DNA of 64,000 bases, from the NCBI GenBank assembly GCA_965198795.1, contig OZ240674.1, positions 496,001 to 560,000 on the forward strand, given 5' to 3'. Each line of letters begins with the position of its first letter. Positions within the stretch are counted from its first letter, which is position 1. Shown here in pieces: positions 36,466 through 44,272 of the stretch. The translations under genes were made by a program, and so were the position numbers. The notes under the pieces are model-generated. The model ran no database searches and had not been told where the DNA came from. It saw only the letters and a list, made by a program, of their open reading frames with translations. Origin of the DNA: G965198795 sp965198795 (GTDB lineage: Bacteria; Pseudomonadota; Alphaproteobacteria; Rhodospirillales; Casp-alpha2).

Positions 36466-36568
36466 CCCCGTCATTCCCGCGAAGGCGGGAATCCATCGCG
36501 GCGGCCCGTGTTCCAAATGACCGGTCCGGGGCGGGGGAGTCTCAAACCGCCTGAACCGTTACAATGCG
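36466..36568 (+). repeat. ~100-bp dispersed repeat, copy 2
   Basis: This block begins with the palindrome GTCATTCCCGCGAAGGCGGG and continues with TGACCGGTCCGGGGCGGGGG and CAAACCGCC. It is a near-identical inverted counterpart of 27926-28024. The remaining gap (36264-36823) shows no convincing gene and leads into the cyclase promoter region. Confidence 0.8.
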
Positions 36569-36823
36569 ACTCCCTTGATTTGGGTAATGGGAAAACTATA
36601 CTCGAACGCGTCGTTTGTTGTTAAAAGACCGGCGAGGTTTCGGCTGTCAACGGTTCGAGAAGAGTGAAACGAGAAATTCCTCCGGCTGGCGTCAAGAAAA
36701 AGCAAATCCGGTTTTCGGGCGAAACGGTCGTTCATTTCATGTGCACGGTGAAGCCAAGTCTGGTTTTTTGCGCGTTTTAAACCAACTTGAGGCTGGATAT
36801 TCACATAAGAGCTTCGGGAAGCA

Positions 36824-38704
36824 ATGTCACGCTACACGCAAATTGAGGTCCAGGTTCAGCAAAACGACCGCTGGAGCATTCACGCCCAGTATCCGGTAAA
36901 CAAAAAGGATGACGCGGTCAGCGAAGCGAGGAAAATCGAGAAAACCCCCGGCTTCGACGCGGTAAAGGTCATCAAGGAAGTTTATGACTCGCGAGAAGGC
37001 TTTCATCGCGAGTACACGATCTACAAAGGTCCGAGAGATTTCCAGGAGCATAAAGGGTATCGGGATATTGGCGGCGCTCCTTCTTCGAAAGAAAAAAAAG
37101 AGGATGAGGAACCCGATTGGTCGTTAAGCGGTGACGACGACTATTATCAGGACGATGCGAACCCGGATGAGGAGTTTTACTCCGATGAGCCCGTACGCAA
37201 GAAAAAATTCGCGCCGCGGAAACAATCAACCGTCGCCAACGCACTGGTGAAGATGCTTTTTTTAGCCCTGGCCAGCCTTGTCGTGGCCATCGGTTTTTCT
37301 GTTTTGTTCTCCACGTACTTCCACGGTAAGACGTTGTTCGGCATTAGAATGGCGGGGGCGGCCGAGGCCAACGCCCTGTTTGTGATTTTCGTCGTCTCCT
37401 TCTTGCTGACGGCGATTTCTCTCTCCGTCGCCTACTTCAAGAACATCAGTTTGACCGACGGAAAACGGCGTCCAGGCAAGCGGATAGGCGCCGTCATGTC
37501 TTTCGAACAGGCGAGCGCGATAGAGTCGGCTCAAGACGCCGTTCTCAAAGAGGAGGGATCAGTGCGCGATTGGTTGAATGAGGCCAATGGAGACCTCTCC
37601 ATTCAAGCGGAACAGCCAGGGGAAGACTCCACTCAACCGGAACAGTCGAGGGAAGACCTGGAAACCAATGATCGCCTGCGGGACAAACTGGCGGATCAAA
37701 AACCGGAAGACGCGGCGGCCGTCATAACCCAGGAAGGCGCGGGCGCCAGCGTCGATCAGGCCGGAGATATGGACGATCAAGGCCGGAAACAAAAAGCCTA
37801 CATGATGAAGTTTCTAACCCAGTTGATGGCGGCGGCGGGCGGGGACAAAAAGAAGCTGGATAACCACACCAAATTCGGCCTCAACCTGTTCCTTGCCGGC
37901 GCCTGTGAGACACTCGCGTCAAAAAAAGGCATGAATCAGGGTGTGCGGGCGCGCATTCTGGCCGACACCGTTCAGGTGCTTGGCTTCAAGAAATCTCACG
38001 CCGCCGCCTTTGCGGAGCGCTATGAGGAATATCTCATGCAAGACAGCCGCTATATGAGCATGTTTCAGGCGGGACGGAACGCCATGCACAATCATATCGA
38101 CGACAATGTTTCCGGGCTGAAGCATATGGTCTCGGCTCTGAAGGAATGGAATCAACCGAAACAGAAGCATGAGCAAACTCATGTGATCGCCGTTATGTTC
38201 ACTGATATTGCCAACTCCACGGCGCTTACCCAGAAACTGGGGGATGCCGGCGCGCAGGAAGTGATCAGAGCCCACAACAAAGTCGTCCGTGAAGCGCTTA
38301 CCATGTACAAGGGCAAGGAAGTCAAACACACCGGCGACGGTATGATGATGTCTTTTGAGCAGCCGACGAACGCCGTCTTGGCCGCCGTGACGATCCAGCG
38401 TGAAATCAATAAATTCCGGGCCGCCAACCCGGCAAAGCCGCTTCAAGTCAAAATCGGCGTCAACGCGGGCGAGCCCATTTGCGAGGACAACGACCTGTTC
38501 GGCACGACCGTGCAACTGGCGGCCCGCATTGTCGATAAAGCCAACGTTGACCAGATTCTTGTTTCCGACACCGTTAAGGGTATCTGCACCGGCAAGGGGT
38601 TCGGGTTCACCAACCGGGGCGGATTCAAGATGAAGGGCTTCTCCGAGGATGTCGTCTTGTATGAAGTCTCTTGGCGCGCGGCTCCTGAGGCTAAGGCGTC
38701 CTGA
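36824..38704 (+). CDS. Membrane-anchored class III adenylate/guanylate cyclase
   Basis: This is a 626-residue protein. Residues 1-80 are a small charged domain with AREARKIEKTPGFDAVKV-like helices that I do not recognise. Residues ~90-130 are acidic and Asp/Glu/Tyr-rich. Two membrane helices follow (~140-165 and ~181-203), then a Gln/Glu-rich acidic linker with the imperfect repeat EQPGEDSTQPEQSRED, and a helical domain (~330-430). The catalytic domain is at ~440-610. There VIAVMFTDIANSTALT and VKHTGDGMMMSF supply the two metal-binding Asp, and GTTVQLAARI has Gln where many cyclases have Asn before the transition-state Arg. It probably makes cAMP. It is a single gene with repeat DNA upstream. 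Confidence 0.88.
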   Translation: MSRYTQIEVQVQQNDRWSIHAQYPVNKKDDAVSEARKIEKTPGFDAVKVIKEVYDSREGFHREYTIYKGPRDFQEHKGYRDIGGAPSSKEKKEDEEPDWSLSGDDDYYQDDANPDEEFYSDEPVRKKKFAPRKQSTVANALVKMLFLALASLVVAIGFSVLFSTYFHGKTLFGIRMAGAAEANALFVIFVVSFLLTAISLSVAYFKNISLTDGKRRPGKRIGAVMSFEQASAIESAQDAVLKEEGSVRDWLNEANGDLSIQAEQPGEDSTQPEQSREDLETNDRLRDKLADQKPEDAAAVITQEGAGASVDQAGDMDDQGRKQKAYMMKFLTQLMAAAGGDKKKLDNHTKFGLNLFLAGACETLASKKGMNQGVRARILADTVQVLGFKKSHAAAFAERYEEYLMQDSRYMSMFQAGRNAMHNHIDDNVSGLKHMVSALKEWNQPKQKHEQTHVIAVMFTDIANSTALTQKLGDAGAQEVIRAHNKVVREALTMYKGKEVKHTGDGMMMSFEQPTNAVLAAVTIQREINKFRAANPAKPLQVKIGVNAGEPICEDNDLFGTTVQLAARIVDKANVDQILVSDTVKGICTGKGFGFTNRGGFKMKGFSEDVVLYEVSWRAAPEAKAS

Positions 38705-38900
38705 GCGCCCTCTCCAGAAGCCGAATCAAAAAATCATCCACCGGAACTTGCGCGGGTAATTCCGCGTGCATAGCTGATGGACGTGGGAAACGCCAATTGT
38801 GGGTTCCCAAACCTGTTTCCCGGGCGCCGTCAGGGCTCAGCAAACGGCAAAGCCCCGATGCGGGAATTCGGATTATCCGTTACGCCCGCAGTCCGGGAAC

Positions 38901-38931
38901 ACCATGTAGCTCAATGGAGGATATGGTTATG
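38901..38931 (+). promoter_or_regulatory. ROSE-like RNA thermometer hairpin before hsp20
   Basis: The mRNA strand ACCATGTAGCTC (38901-38912), a 4-base loop, and GAGGATATGGT (38917-38927) can fold into a 10-bp stem with one small asymmetric internal loop. The right arm contains the Shine-Dalgarno GGAGG of the hsp20 start at 38929. The left arm contains UAGCU opposite AGGA, close to the UYGCU/AGGA pairing that defines ROSE thermosensors of rhizobial and enterobacterial small heat-shock genes. An upstream helper hairpin, GCGGG...CCCGC around 38860-38890, is also possible. The fold is by inspection only. Confidence 0.55.
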
Positions 38932-39405
38932 CGCACCATCGATTTTACCCCCCTTTTCCGTCATTCCGTCGGTTTTGACCGGCTTGAGCGTATGCTTGAA
39001 TCCGCGACGCGGATGGAGCAGTCGCCCAGCTATCCACCCTACAACATCAAGCAGTTGGGTGAGGATGCATACCTGATTTCCATGGCCGTCGCCGGATTCT
39101 CCGATGACGACCTCGAAATCACGGTGACCGGGGACACGCTGTTGGTTACGGGCCGGAAAGCTGGCGCGGAAGATGCGGAAAGAGCCGAAGACAGCGCCAT
39201 TTATCTGCATCGCGGCATCGCCGAGCGCGCCTTCGAGCACAAGTTTCAGCTTGCCGACGACATAAAGGTTCAAGGCGGCTCGCTTGAAAACGGCCTGCTT
39301 CATGTCGAGTTGAAGCGGATCGTCCCGGAAGAGAAGAAACCGCGCAAGATCGCCATTAACGGCGGCTCCGGCGCGACAGCCATCACAAACAAGAAAGCCG
39401 CTTGA
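38929..39405 (+). CDS. Small heat-shock protein Hsp20 (IbpA-like)
   Basis: The 158-residue chaperone starts MRTIDFTPLFRHSVGFDRL, the usual opening of alphaproteobacterial IbpA-type proteins. The frame is open upstream but GGAGG lies 9 bp before this ATG. The alpha-crystallin domain spans ~40-130, with YNIKQLGEDAYLISMAVAGF and RAFEHKFQLADDIKVQGGSLENGLLHVEL. It ends with the conserved PEEKKPRKIAI and a short Lys-rich tail. It is an ATP-independent holdase for unfolding proteins, probably heat-induced through the leader hairpin. It is monocistronic, with a terminator-like stem 32 bp after the stop. Confidence 0.95.
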   Translation: MRTIDFTPLFRHSVGFDRLERMLESATRMEQSPSYPPYNIKQLGEDAYLISMAVAGFSDDDLEITVTGDTLLVTGRKAGAEDAERAEDSAIYLHRGIAERAFEHKFQLADDIKVQGGSLENGLLHVELKRIVPEEKKPRKIAINGGSGATAITNKKAA

Positions 39406-39436
39406 CACGGCTTTATGTGAACAGACGCCGGACGGG

Positions 39437-39468
39437 CGGCGCGGTCTCCATAACCAGAGGCCGCGCCG
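39437..39468 (+). terminator. Strong stem-loop after hsp20
   Basis: CGGCGCGGTCTC and GAGGCCGCGCCG form a 12-bp stem (one U-G pair) with an 8-base loop. It lacks a long T-run afterwards (only TT), so it may act as a 3'-stability element or a weak intrinsic terminator. Confidence 0.6.
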
Positions 39469-39578
39469 TTCCTGTCAGGGCTGAAGATAGCCCTAGACCC
39501 GGTTTCGAACAGCTTGAATCGAAGTTGCCGAATTGATGATTCAAGATAGAGGCTGGAACGAGGTGGCCAGCCTTTACG

Positions 39579-39712
39579 CCGAAAGCTTTAGATCAGGATT
39601 TGACGGACCGTGTGATTGACGCGGTTTTGGACGGCGGCGCGACCCGCCGCAGTGCGGCCATGCGGTTTGGTCTCAATGCTTCGACAGCGGCCGAATGGGT
39701 TGACGCGGCCAC
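39579..39712 (+). pseudogene. IS630-type transposase HTH fragment
   Basis: The frame reads PKALDQDLTDRVIDAVLDGG, then RRSAAMRFGLNASTAAEWV. This is the N-terminal helix-turn-helix of IS630-family transposases (SxDLRxRVVxAVxxG.SRRxAAxRFGVSxSTAxRWV). The rest of the transposase is absent; the frame runs directly into the S24-type repressor remnant. It is a terminal scrap left by an insertion or deletion. Confidence 0.6.
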
Positions 39713-39714
39713 AC

Positions 39715-40378
39715 TGAAAGACGAGATGGCCGCAGTGGTCCAGGCCGAGACCGAGGCGCTGCGCGCGGACGTGGCGGAGACGATGCGCCAGGAGCTGGCC
39801 GACGCCTCGGCCCTGGCGCGTCGGATGGCGGCCCTCTGGTCAACGATGATGAATTGGGCGAGGCCCGCCCGGTTCCGGTCGTCGAGGTGGCGAGCGCCGC
39901 CGGGGCCGGATCGGCGGCGGATATGGAAACCGTCACTGGCCGCGTCTGGTTCCGCCGCTCATGGCTCGACGATCACGCCATCGACCCGACGCGATGCGTG
40001 GTCATCGGCGTTCGGGGCGATTCCATGCACCCCACTCTTGTGGACGGCTGTTCCATCCTGGTGGACCGCGCCCGCGTCCGCCGCCGGGCCGGACATATAG
40101 CCGGACATATATATGTGATCCGCACTGGCGACGGCCTCCTCGCCAAGCGGCTCGGCAAGGACGAGGCGGGCGGCTGGATGCACAAAAGCGACAACCAGGT
40201 CGAACCCGCCCGCGTCTGGTCCGACGATCAGGAGATTGGCGAAATCATCGGTCGGGTGTTGCGGACGGCTAGGCTGATGATCGTGGACGGCCGGGGCAGA
40301 ATAAAGGATATGTTAAGGTACAAACATAAGCACCAAAGGCGAAGTGTATTGCTATTTAGTAGACGCAAGAGGTGCTAA
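39715..40378 (+). pseudogene. S24/LexA-like phage repressor remnant, frameshifted
   Basis: The first part (TLKDEMAAVVQAETEALRADV, then LADASALARRMAAL) is in one frame. From about 39843 the sequence continues one frame over with NDDELGEARPVPVVEVA and the peptidase domain: VVIGVRGDSMHPTLVDGCS (nucleophile Ser in GDSMHP) and GDGLLAKRL (catalytic Lys). This is the arrangement of XRE/C1-type S24 repressors, but the N-terminal HTH has been replaced by an IS630 scrap and a one-base indel breaks the frame. A 12-base tandem duplication (AGCCGGACATAT region near 40090) adds GHIAGHI. It ends at the start of the next gene. Confidence 0.65.
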
Positions 40379-40828
40379 ATGTCGGAATTAGTCGTCCCGC
40401 ACGTTGTTGTTGAAGCTCTGCAAGCCATTCGGATACAAACGGATGTCGTTACAACGCTCTCATCCGGCGGGGCGGGTGTGGTCATCGTCACGTGGGCGCG
40501 TCTCTTGGGCATCTTTGATGATGCCAATCTGACCAACTTCAGGTGTCCGTTCTTCTTGATCTTTCCTCTTGCTCTTTTTATTGTGGCGATAATCGACGGT
40601 TATTATATCGGTTCTCAAATCACCGGATACTACCTTGAGGTCGCAAACGGCAAGAACGCGTCTACAGGCATGGATATTACGGACGCCCGGCAGCATTTCC
40701 TCTGCGATTACAGGCCTGTCTTTTATTGGACGATGCTTATCCAGCTTTGTGTTAGTGCGGTTGGAATTATTACGCTCGCCATTTGGTACGGCTGGAATGC
40801 ATACGGTATGAAAAAGGAACGAAAATGA
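40379..40828 (+). CDS. Hypothetical membrane protein, three TM segments
   Basis: The 149-residue protein is of unknown family. Hydrophobic segments are around residues 28-46, 58-82 (LIFPLALFIVAIIDGYYIG) and 113-140 (LIQLCVSAVGIITLAIWYGW), with a basic C-terminus GMKKERK. The loop GKNASTGMDITDARQHFLCD lies between the second and third segments. Its stop overlaps the ATG of the following exported protein (ATGA), so the two are translationally coupled. Base composition is clearly more AT-rich than the chromosome genes, and it lies between a repressor remnant and a Dam fragment, so it was probably acquired with a mobile element. Confidence 0.65.
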   Translation: MSELVVPHVVVEALQAIRIQTDVVTTLSSGGAGVVIVTWARLLGIFDDANLTNFRCPFFLIFPLALFIVAIIDGYYIGSQITGYYLEVANGKNASTGMDITDARQHFLCDYRPVFYWTMLIQLCVSAVGIITLAIWYGWNAYGMKKERK

Positions 40829-41307
40829 GGCGCTTGTTCACAAAGATCATTTTTTTCGTGTCTGTGATTTTGGTTTCGGGCGGTTCCGCCAACGCACAGA
40901 ACATAGATATAGAAACCATTATCAATGATCTACAAAGAAACGGGCCGCCGGTCGAGATCGTAAACTCACCGCTTTTGTTTCTATTCGCAAGAGAATGGGA
41001 TGCTGAGATCAACAAAAGGCGGAACTACACAATGGCTGGAATTAACCAGTATATGAATCTAATGAACCCTGGCGAAAACCTGCTCCTAGATAGGATTAAC
41101 GCTTTGAACGAGAGACAAGTAAGGGATTTATTGCTTAATCAGGATACTGAAGATGCGTTCGAGGATGCTTATTGTAATGCTAAAAGCTCGGGCTCTTCCG
41201 TTGGTATGATTGCCCCTGAGCGAGTTCTAAAGTACTGGATAATAAGCGTGCTGATCGAAGAGCCTAGGACTCAGTGGTGCCCGTTTTATCCGATCACTCG
41301 CTGCTGA
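40825..41307 (+). CDS. Hypothetical exported protein
   Basis: The 160-residue protein starts MRRLFTKIIFFVSVILVSGG and has a classical signal peptide ending SANA-QN (cleavage after residue ~24). The mature part is helical and polar, with LFLFAREWDAEINKRRNYTM and LLLNQDTEDAFEDAYCNAKS, and three cysteines, two near the end (QWCPFYPITRC). I do not recognise the family. It begins inside the stop codon of the membrane-protein gene upstream, so the two products may act together at the membrane/periplasm. AT-rich like its partner. Confidence 0.65.
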   Translation: MRRLFTKIIFFVSVILVSGGSANAQNIDIETIINDLQRNGPPVEIVNSPLLFLFAREWDAEINKRRNYTMAGINQYMNLMNPGENLLLDRINALNERQVRDLLLNQDTEDAFEDAYCNAKSSGSSVGMIAPERVLKYWIISVLIEEPRTQWCPFYPITRC

Positions 41308-41330
41308 TAGATCAAACCATTTGCCCGCCG

Positions 41331-41560
41331 TCATCCGCCCCCGCCCCCTGAGATCAGCACCTCCCTCGCGCGCCGTATGGCGTTGGCGGTATAGCGTGTT
41401 TCGACGGCCTCAATATCGGCCCAATCGAACAGCGCCCGCGTCTCCGGCGCATCGTTGAGCGAGAGGATGAAGCGTCCCTTGAGGCGCTTGAGCATCTCGG
41501 CCAGACGTTCGAAGTCGGCCCGTGCGGGTGATTGGAAATATCCCGCATTTCCAGATAGAC
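41331..41560 (-). pseudogene. C-terminal fragment of a Dam-type DNA adenine methylase
   Basis: On the minus strand GDLVYLE is followed, after a frame change, by ADFERLAEMLKRLKGRFILS, LNDAPETRALFDWADIEAVE, TRYTANAIRRAREVLISGG and a TGA. This is the end of D12-class adenine methylases, where GDLVYLDPPY is the catalytic block; here the DPPY part is deleted. It is a remnant of phage or conjugative-element origin, convergent with the exported-protein gene. Confidence 0.7.
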
Positions 41561-41748
41561 AAGGTCGCCTGCCGCATTACAGCAGGCCGATGGCGGCGCC
41601 ATGTATAATGTGTCCGCCGAACCTATCGTCGCGCCTTGTCCCGCCCGAATACAGGAATGTATTCAAGGCGTCTCTAGGCGGCGGTCTTCGGCGGCGCTCG
41701 ACCGTGATTGCCGCCGGGGCCACCCAGCGGCGCCGCGAAAAGGCCAGA

Positions 41749-41847
41749 ATCCAGTTCCCACTTCCAAAATGCGAAAATCCGGCCAAAATTACGATTTCAT
41801 GTTTAATATCAGGCTGTTATCATAAGTGGGAACTGGATTTCCCACTT
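41749..41847. repeat. Spaced inverted repeats of AAGTGGGAACTGGAT
   Basis: ATCCAGTTCCCACTT (41749-41763) is the exact inverse of AAGTGGGAACTGGAT (41824-41838), 60 bp apart. A third half-site TTCCCACTT (41839-41847) makes a 9-bp hairpin with the second. The spacer is AT-rich. It lies in the gene-free stretch 41561-42676. Confidence 0.8.
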
Positions 41848-42288
41848 AATTTTCCGGCGGATCGCCCGCATTTGCCATTAACCATTGATATTGAACCATT
41901 TTTGGAACCGGCCGGAAATTTCGGGCGGGGCGGGTGTGATATTCAATTTTGCCTGTCGCCGATAAAACGGCGTCCGTGCCGCCACGTGCCACGATAGGCC
42001 GCTATATCGCATTGAAATGCCAATATATTTCGGTTCGAAACCCCCGGTATGCCGTTAAATTCCGGTATATGCCGTTTCCACAGTTTTAACCGTCGCGTTA
42101 CATCAAGGACCTCCTAAAAATACTCAATCAGGTTCTTAAAATGCTTTTAGGGGGGTGGCGGTTAGACGTCCAGTCTTGTGGCCGGGCGGCCCTTCCTCGA
42201 CGCCGCCCGGATCATCGGCAAGGTTCGCTGGACGGCGAGGTCTTTACCAGGGGCACGCCTGACTCCCAAGAAGTTCCCTCTTTCAGGG

Positions 42289-42365
42289 TTCCACTTTCCG
42301 TCGATTTCTGCATCGCCGCATCCGTCTAACATATTGTTTTTAAATCTGAAAAAGGGAAAGTGGAA
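42289..42365. repeat. Second spaced inverted-repeat pair TTCCACTTTCC/GGAAAGTGGAA
   Basis: The 11-bp arms are perfect inverses 55 bp apart. They resemble the pair at 41749-41838 (both contain a CCACTT core), suggesting binding sites for one protein. No gene covers them. Confidence 0.65.
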
Positions 42366-42513
42366 ACCTAATAAGCGGGGTTGCGCCACGGTTTCCATTT
42401 TCACGCCGAAAGAGGAAACCTCGAAAACCCCTGGATTTCCGCCGAAACCCTTACTGAGCGCCCGTTTCGGGGTGACCATTCCCGATCAAAAAGTTTCCAA
42501 AATGAAGCGAAAA

Positions 42514-42545
42514 ACGACCAATTCTGACCAAAATTGACCAAAACC
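42514..42545 (+). repeat. Three 10-bp-phased GACCA iterons
   Basis: GACCAATTCT, GACCAAAATT and GACCAAAACC follow each other with exact 10-bp spacing. Nearby, AAAGTTTCCAAAATGA (~42490) and AAAGTTTCTAAAATTA (~42617) are near-identical direct repeats. This pattern is typical of protein-binding arrays, though the sample is short. Confidence 0.5.
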
Positions 42546-42676
42546 TATTCAGAGGGCAAAATCACCCAAAAGCCCTTGTTCTCTGCGTCGTTGAGCCTTC
42601 TAAAATGAGCCGAAAAAGTTTCTAAAATTAGGCGGTACCCCACAGTCACACTCAACGCTATTTATGGGTTTACGGT

Positions 42677-43453
42677 TCAAGCCGCCGGCTCGGTCACCGT
42701 CGGGATCGGGCCTTCCGCCCGGCTATTGACAAACTGATCGACGAAGGCGTTGCCGCTGGCGCGCATTTCCGTCGTTGGCCCATCCCAAATGACCGCGCCG
42801 TTCCACAGCATCGCCGCGCGCGAGGCGGTCCGGGCGGCCCCTTTCATGTCGCTGTTGACGGAAACCGCCGTCGCCCCCGAGCGGGTCACCACATCATTGA
42901 TTAAATCATTGATAATATTTGACATAATGGGATCGAGTCCGGCCGTCGGCTCATCCAGCAGCAGCACGTCCGGATCGGTTGAGACGGCCCGGGCGATACC
43001 GGCGCGCTTTTGCATGCCGCCCGATAGATCCGAGGGGAACAAATCAGCCTCTCTCGCCGCCAAACCAACATTCGCCAGTTTTTCAATCGCGATTTCGCGC
43101 GCTTTCGCTCGAGACACGCCACGCTCGCGCAACAGCCGGAACGCGACGTTTTCCCAAACGGGCAAGCTATCGAACAGACCGGATTTCTGAAACACCATGC
43201 CGAAGCGGTTCGCTAAATCGCGGCGTATTTTAGACGCGCCCGGAGTGATCACGACGCCATCGACCGTCAACCGCCCGCCATCATGGTGGTGAACGCCGAT
43301 CAAGGTTTTCAGAAGAACTGTCTTTCCGGCGCCCGATGGACCGATAACGGCCACTGACTCACCCGCGCCGACCGTCAAATTCACGCCGTCAAGGACACGG
43401 TTTTCAGAAAACCGCTTCACCAATCCGTCCATCTCTATGCGCGCGCCGGCCAT
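42677..43453 (-). CDS. MlaF-like ABC transporter ATP-binding protein
   Basis: The 258-residue ATPase is started at MAGARIEMDGLVKRFSENR; the 22 codons upstream are basic and not family-like. Walker A is IGPSGAGKTVLLKTLIG, the signature is DLSGGMQKRAGIARA and Walker B is DVLLLDEPTAGLDPIMS. Together with LANRFGMVFQKSGLFDSL this is the MlaF/Ttg2A group, which drives phospholipid movement for outer-membrane lipid asymmetry. The partner genes mlaE, mlaD, mlaC and mlaB are not next to it, so it is an orphan here. A strong hairpin terminator separates it from cspA. Confidence 0.88.
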   Translation of the reverse strand: MAGARIEMDGLVKRFSENRVLDGVNLTVGAGESVAVIGPSGAGKTVLLKTLIGVHHHDGGRLTVDGVVITPGASKIRRDLANRFGMVFQKSGLFDSLPVWENVAFRLLRERGVSRAKAREIAIEKLANVGLAAREADLFPSDLSGGMQKRAGIARAVSTDPDVLLLDEPTAGLDPIMSNIINDLINDVVTRSGATAVSVNSDMKGAARTASRAAMLWNGAVIWDGPTTEMRASGNAFVDQFVNSRAEGPIPTVTEPAA

Positions 43454-43533
43454 GGCTTTCCGATACCTGAGACGGACGGCGCGTTCAACGCCGTAATCAC
43501 GGGCGTGACGAATCATCATCCCGCAACCGCCGC

Positions 43534-43573
43534 GAAGAAAAGGACTGAACCTGCCGGCCCAGTCCTTTTCTTC
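43534..43573. terminator. Terminator between cspA and the MlaF-like gene
   Basis: GAAGAAAAGGACTG and CAGTCCTTTTCTTC are perfect 14-bp inverted arms around a 12-base loop, 22 bp downstream of the cspA stop. The T-rich arm on the minus strand fits intrinsic termination of cspA. Confidence 0.8.
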
Positions 43574-43594
43574 ATTTCATAGCGCTTTAGGGAG

Positions 43595-43804
43595 TTAATC
43601 CAGAATCTTCAGATTCTGCGCCGCCATCTTACCGTTACGGCCTTCGACCAGTTCGTATTCGATTTTTTGGTCTTCGGCCAATCCGTTCAAACCAGCGCGC
43701 TCAACCGCGCTGATATGGACGAAGGCGTCATCACCTCCTTCATCGGGACGAATGAAACCGTAGCCTTTTTGGGAGTTGAACCACTTAACCGTGCCTGTGC
43801 TCAT
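43595..43804 (-). CDS. cspA: Cold-shock protein (CspA family)
   Basis: The 69-residue OB-fold protein has RNP1 KGYGFIRPDE and RNP2 DAFVHISAVE, and starts MSTGTVKWFNSQKGYGFI as usual. It binds single-stranded nucleic acid and destabilises RNA structure. The ~400 bp upstream (43805-44221) contain no gene and probably include a long 5' leader as in other csp genes. They also include the divergent promoter region of the PHB depolymerase gene. Confidence 0.97.
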   Translation of the reverse strand: MSTGTVKWFNSQKGYGFIRPDEGGDDAFVHISAVERAGLNGLAEDQKIEYELVEGRNGKMAAQNLKILD

Positions 43805-44272
43805 TGAGTCGCGCCTTACAATTTGCCCAACCGTTCAAACGATTTACGGGCGTTAGAGAAAACCAGCGAACAGTCCCGCTCAATCAGCGGCCGGGTTGCA
43901 AAGACGAGATTTCAGATATCCAGAACGAAGAAACCGCAGTACGAGGCTGGAGGGCCGGATATTCCGACCAACGGAAGCGCCGACCTGAAGCCCGGTCTCC
44001 ATGCGCGCCCGCGTCCTTGTTCAAAGGTTTTTGAAATGCTCTATGCCCGCGCCGCCACTCAAAAAAGACCGTTTGCCATGCCGAAGCTCGCTCGGCACGA
44101 GAGAACCCTACCCTAAAAAAACGTACTAAACCACTTTACATTTTTACAACGCGGCCTGTTTTACGTCGATTTTTCGGTCAAAATTGGTTTATGCTGCGCC
44201 GCACATGCAAGTCCTTGCGGTTTGCGCGGCTCCGGCGGCAACGTCTCTTATTCGGATAAGGAATGTCTGTTC

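Noticed and set aside
38901..38920. tRNA-like string GTAGCTCAATGGAGGA
   Set aside because: Resembles a tRNA D-arm, but no acceptor, anticodon or T-arm can be built around it; the hairpin over the ribosome site explains it better.
42178..42537. 119-codon plus-strand frame in the 42-kb gene-free stretch
   Set aside because: Low-complexity Pro/Lys-rich product, runs through inverted repeats, no ribosome site or family resemblance.
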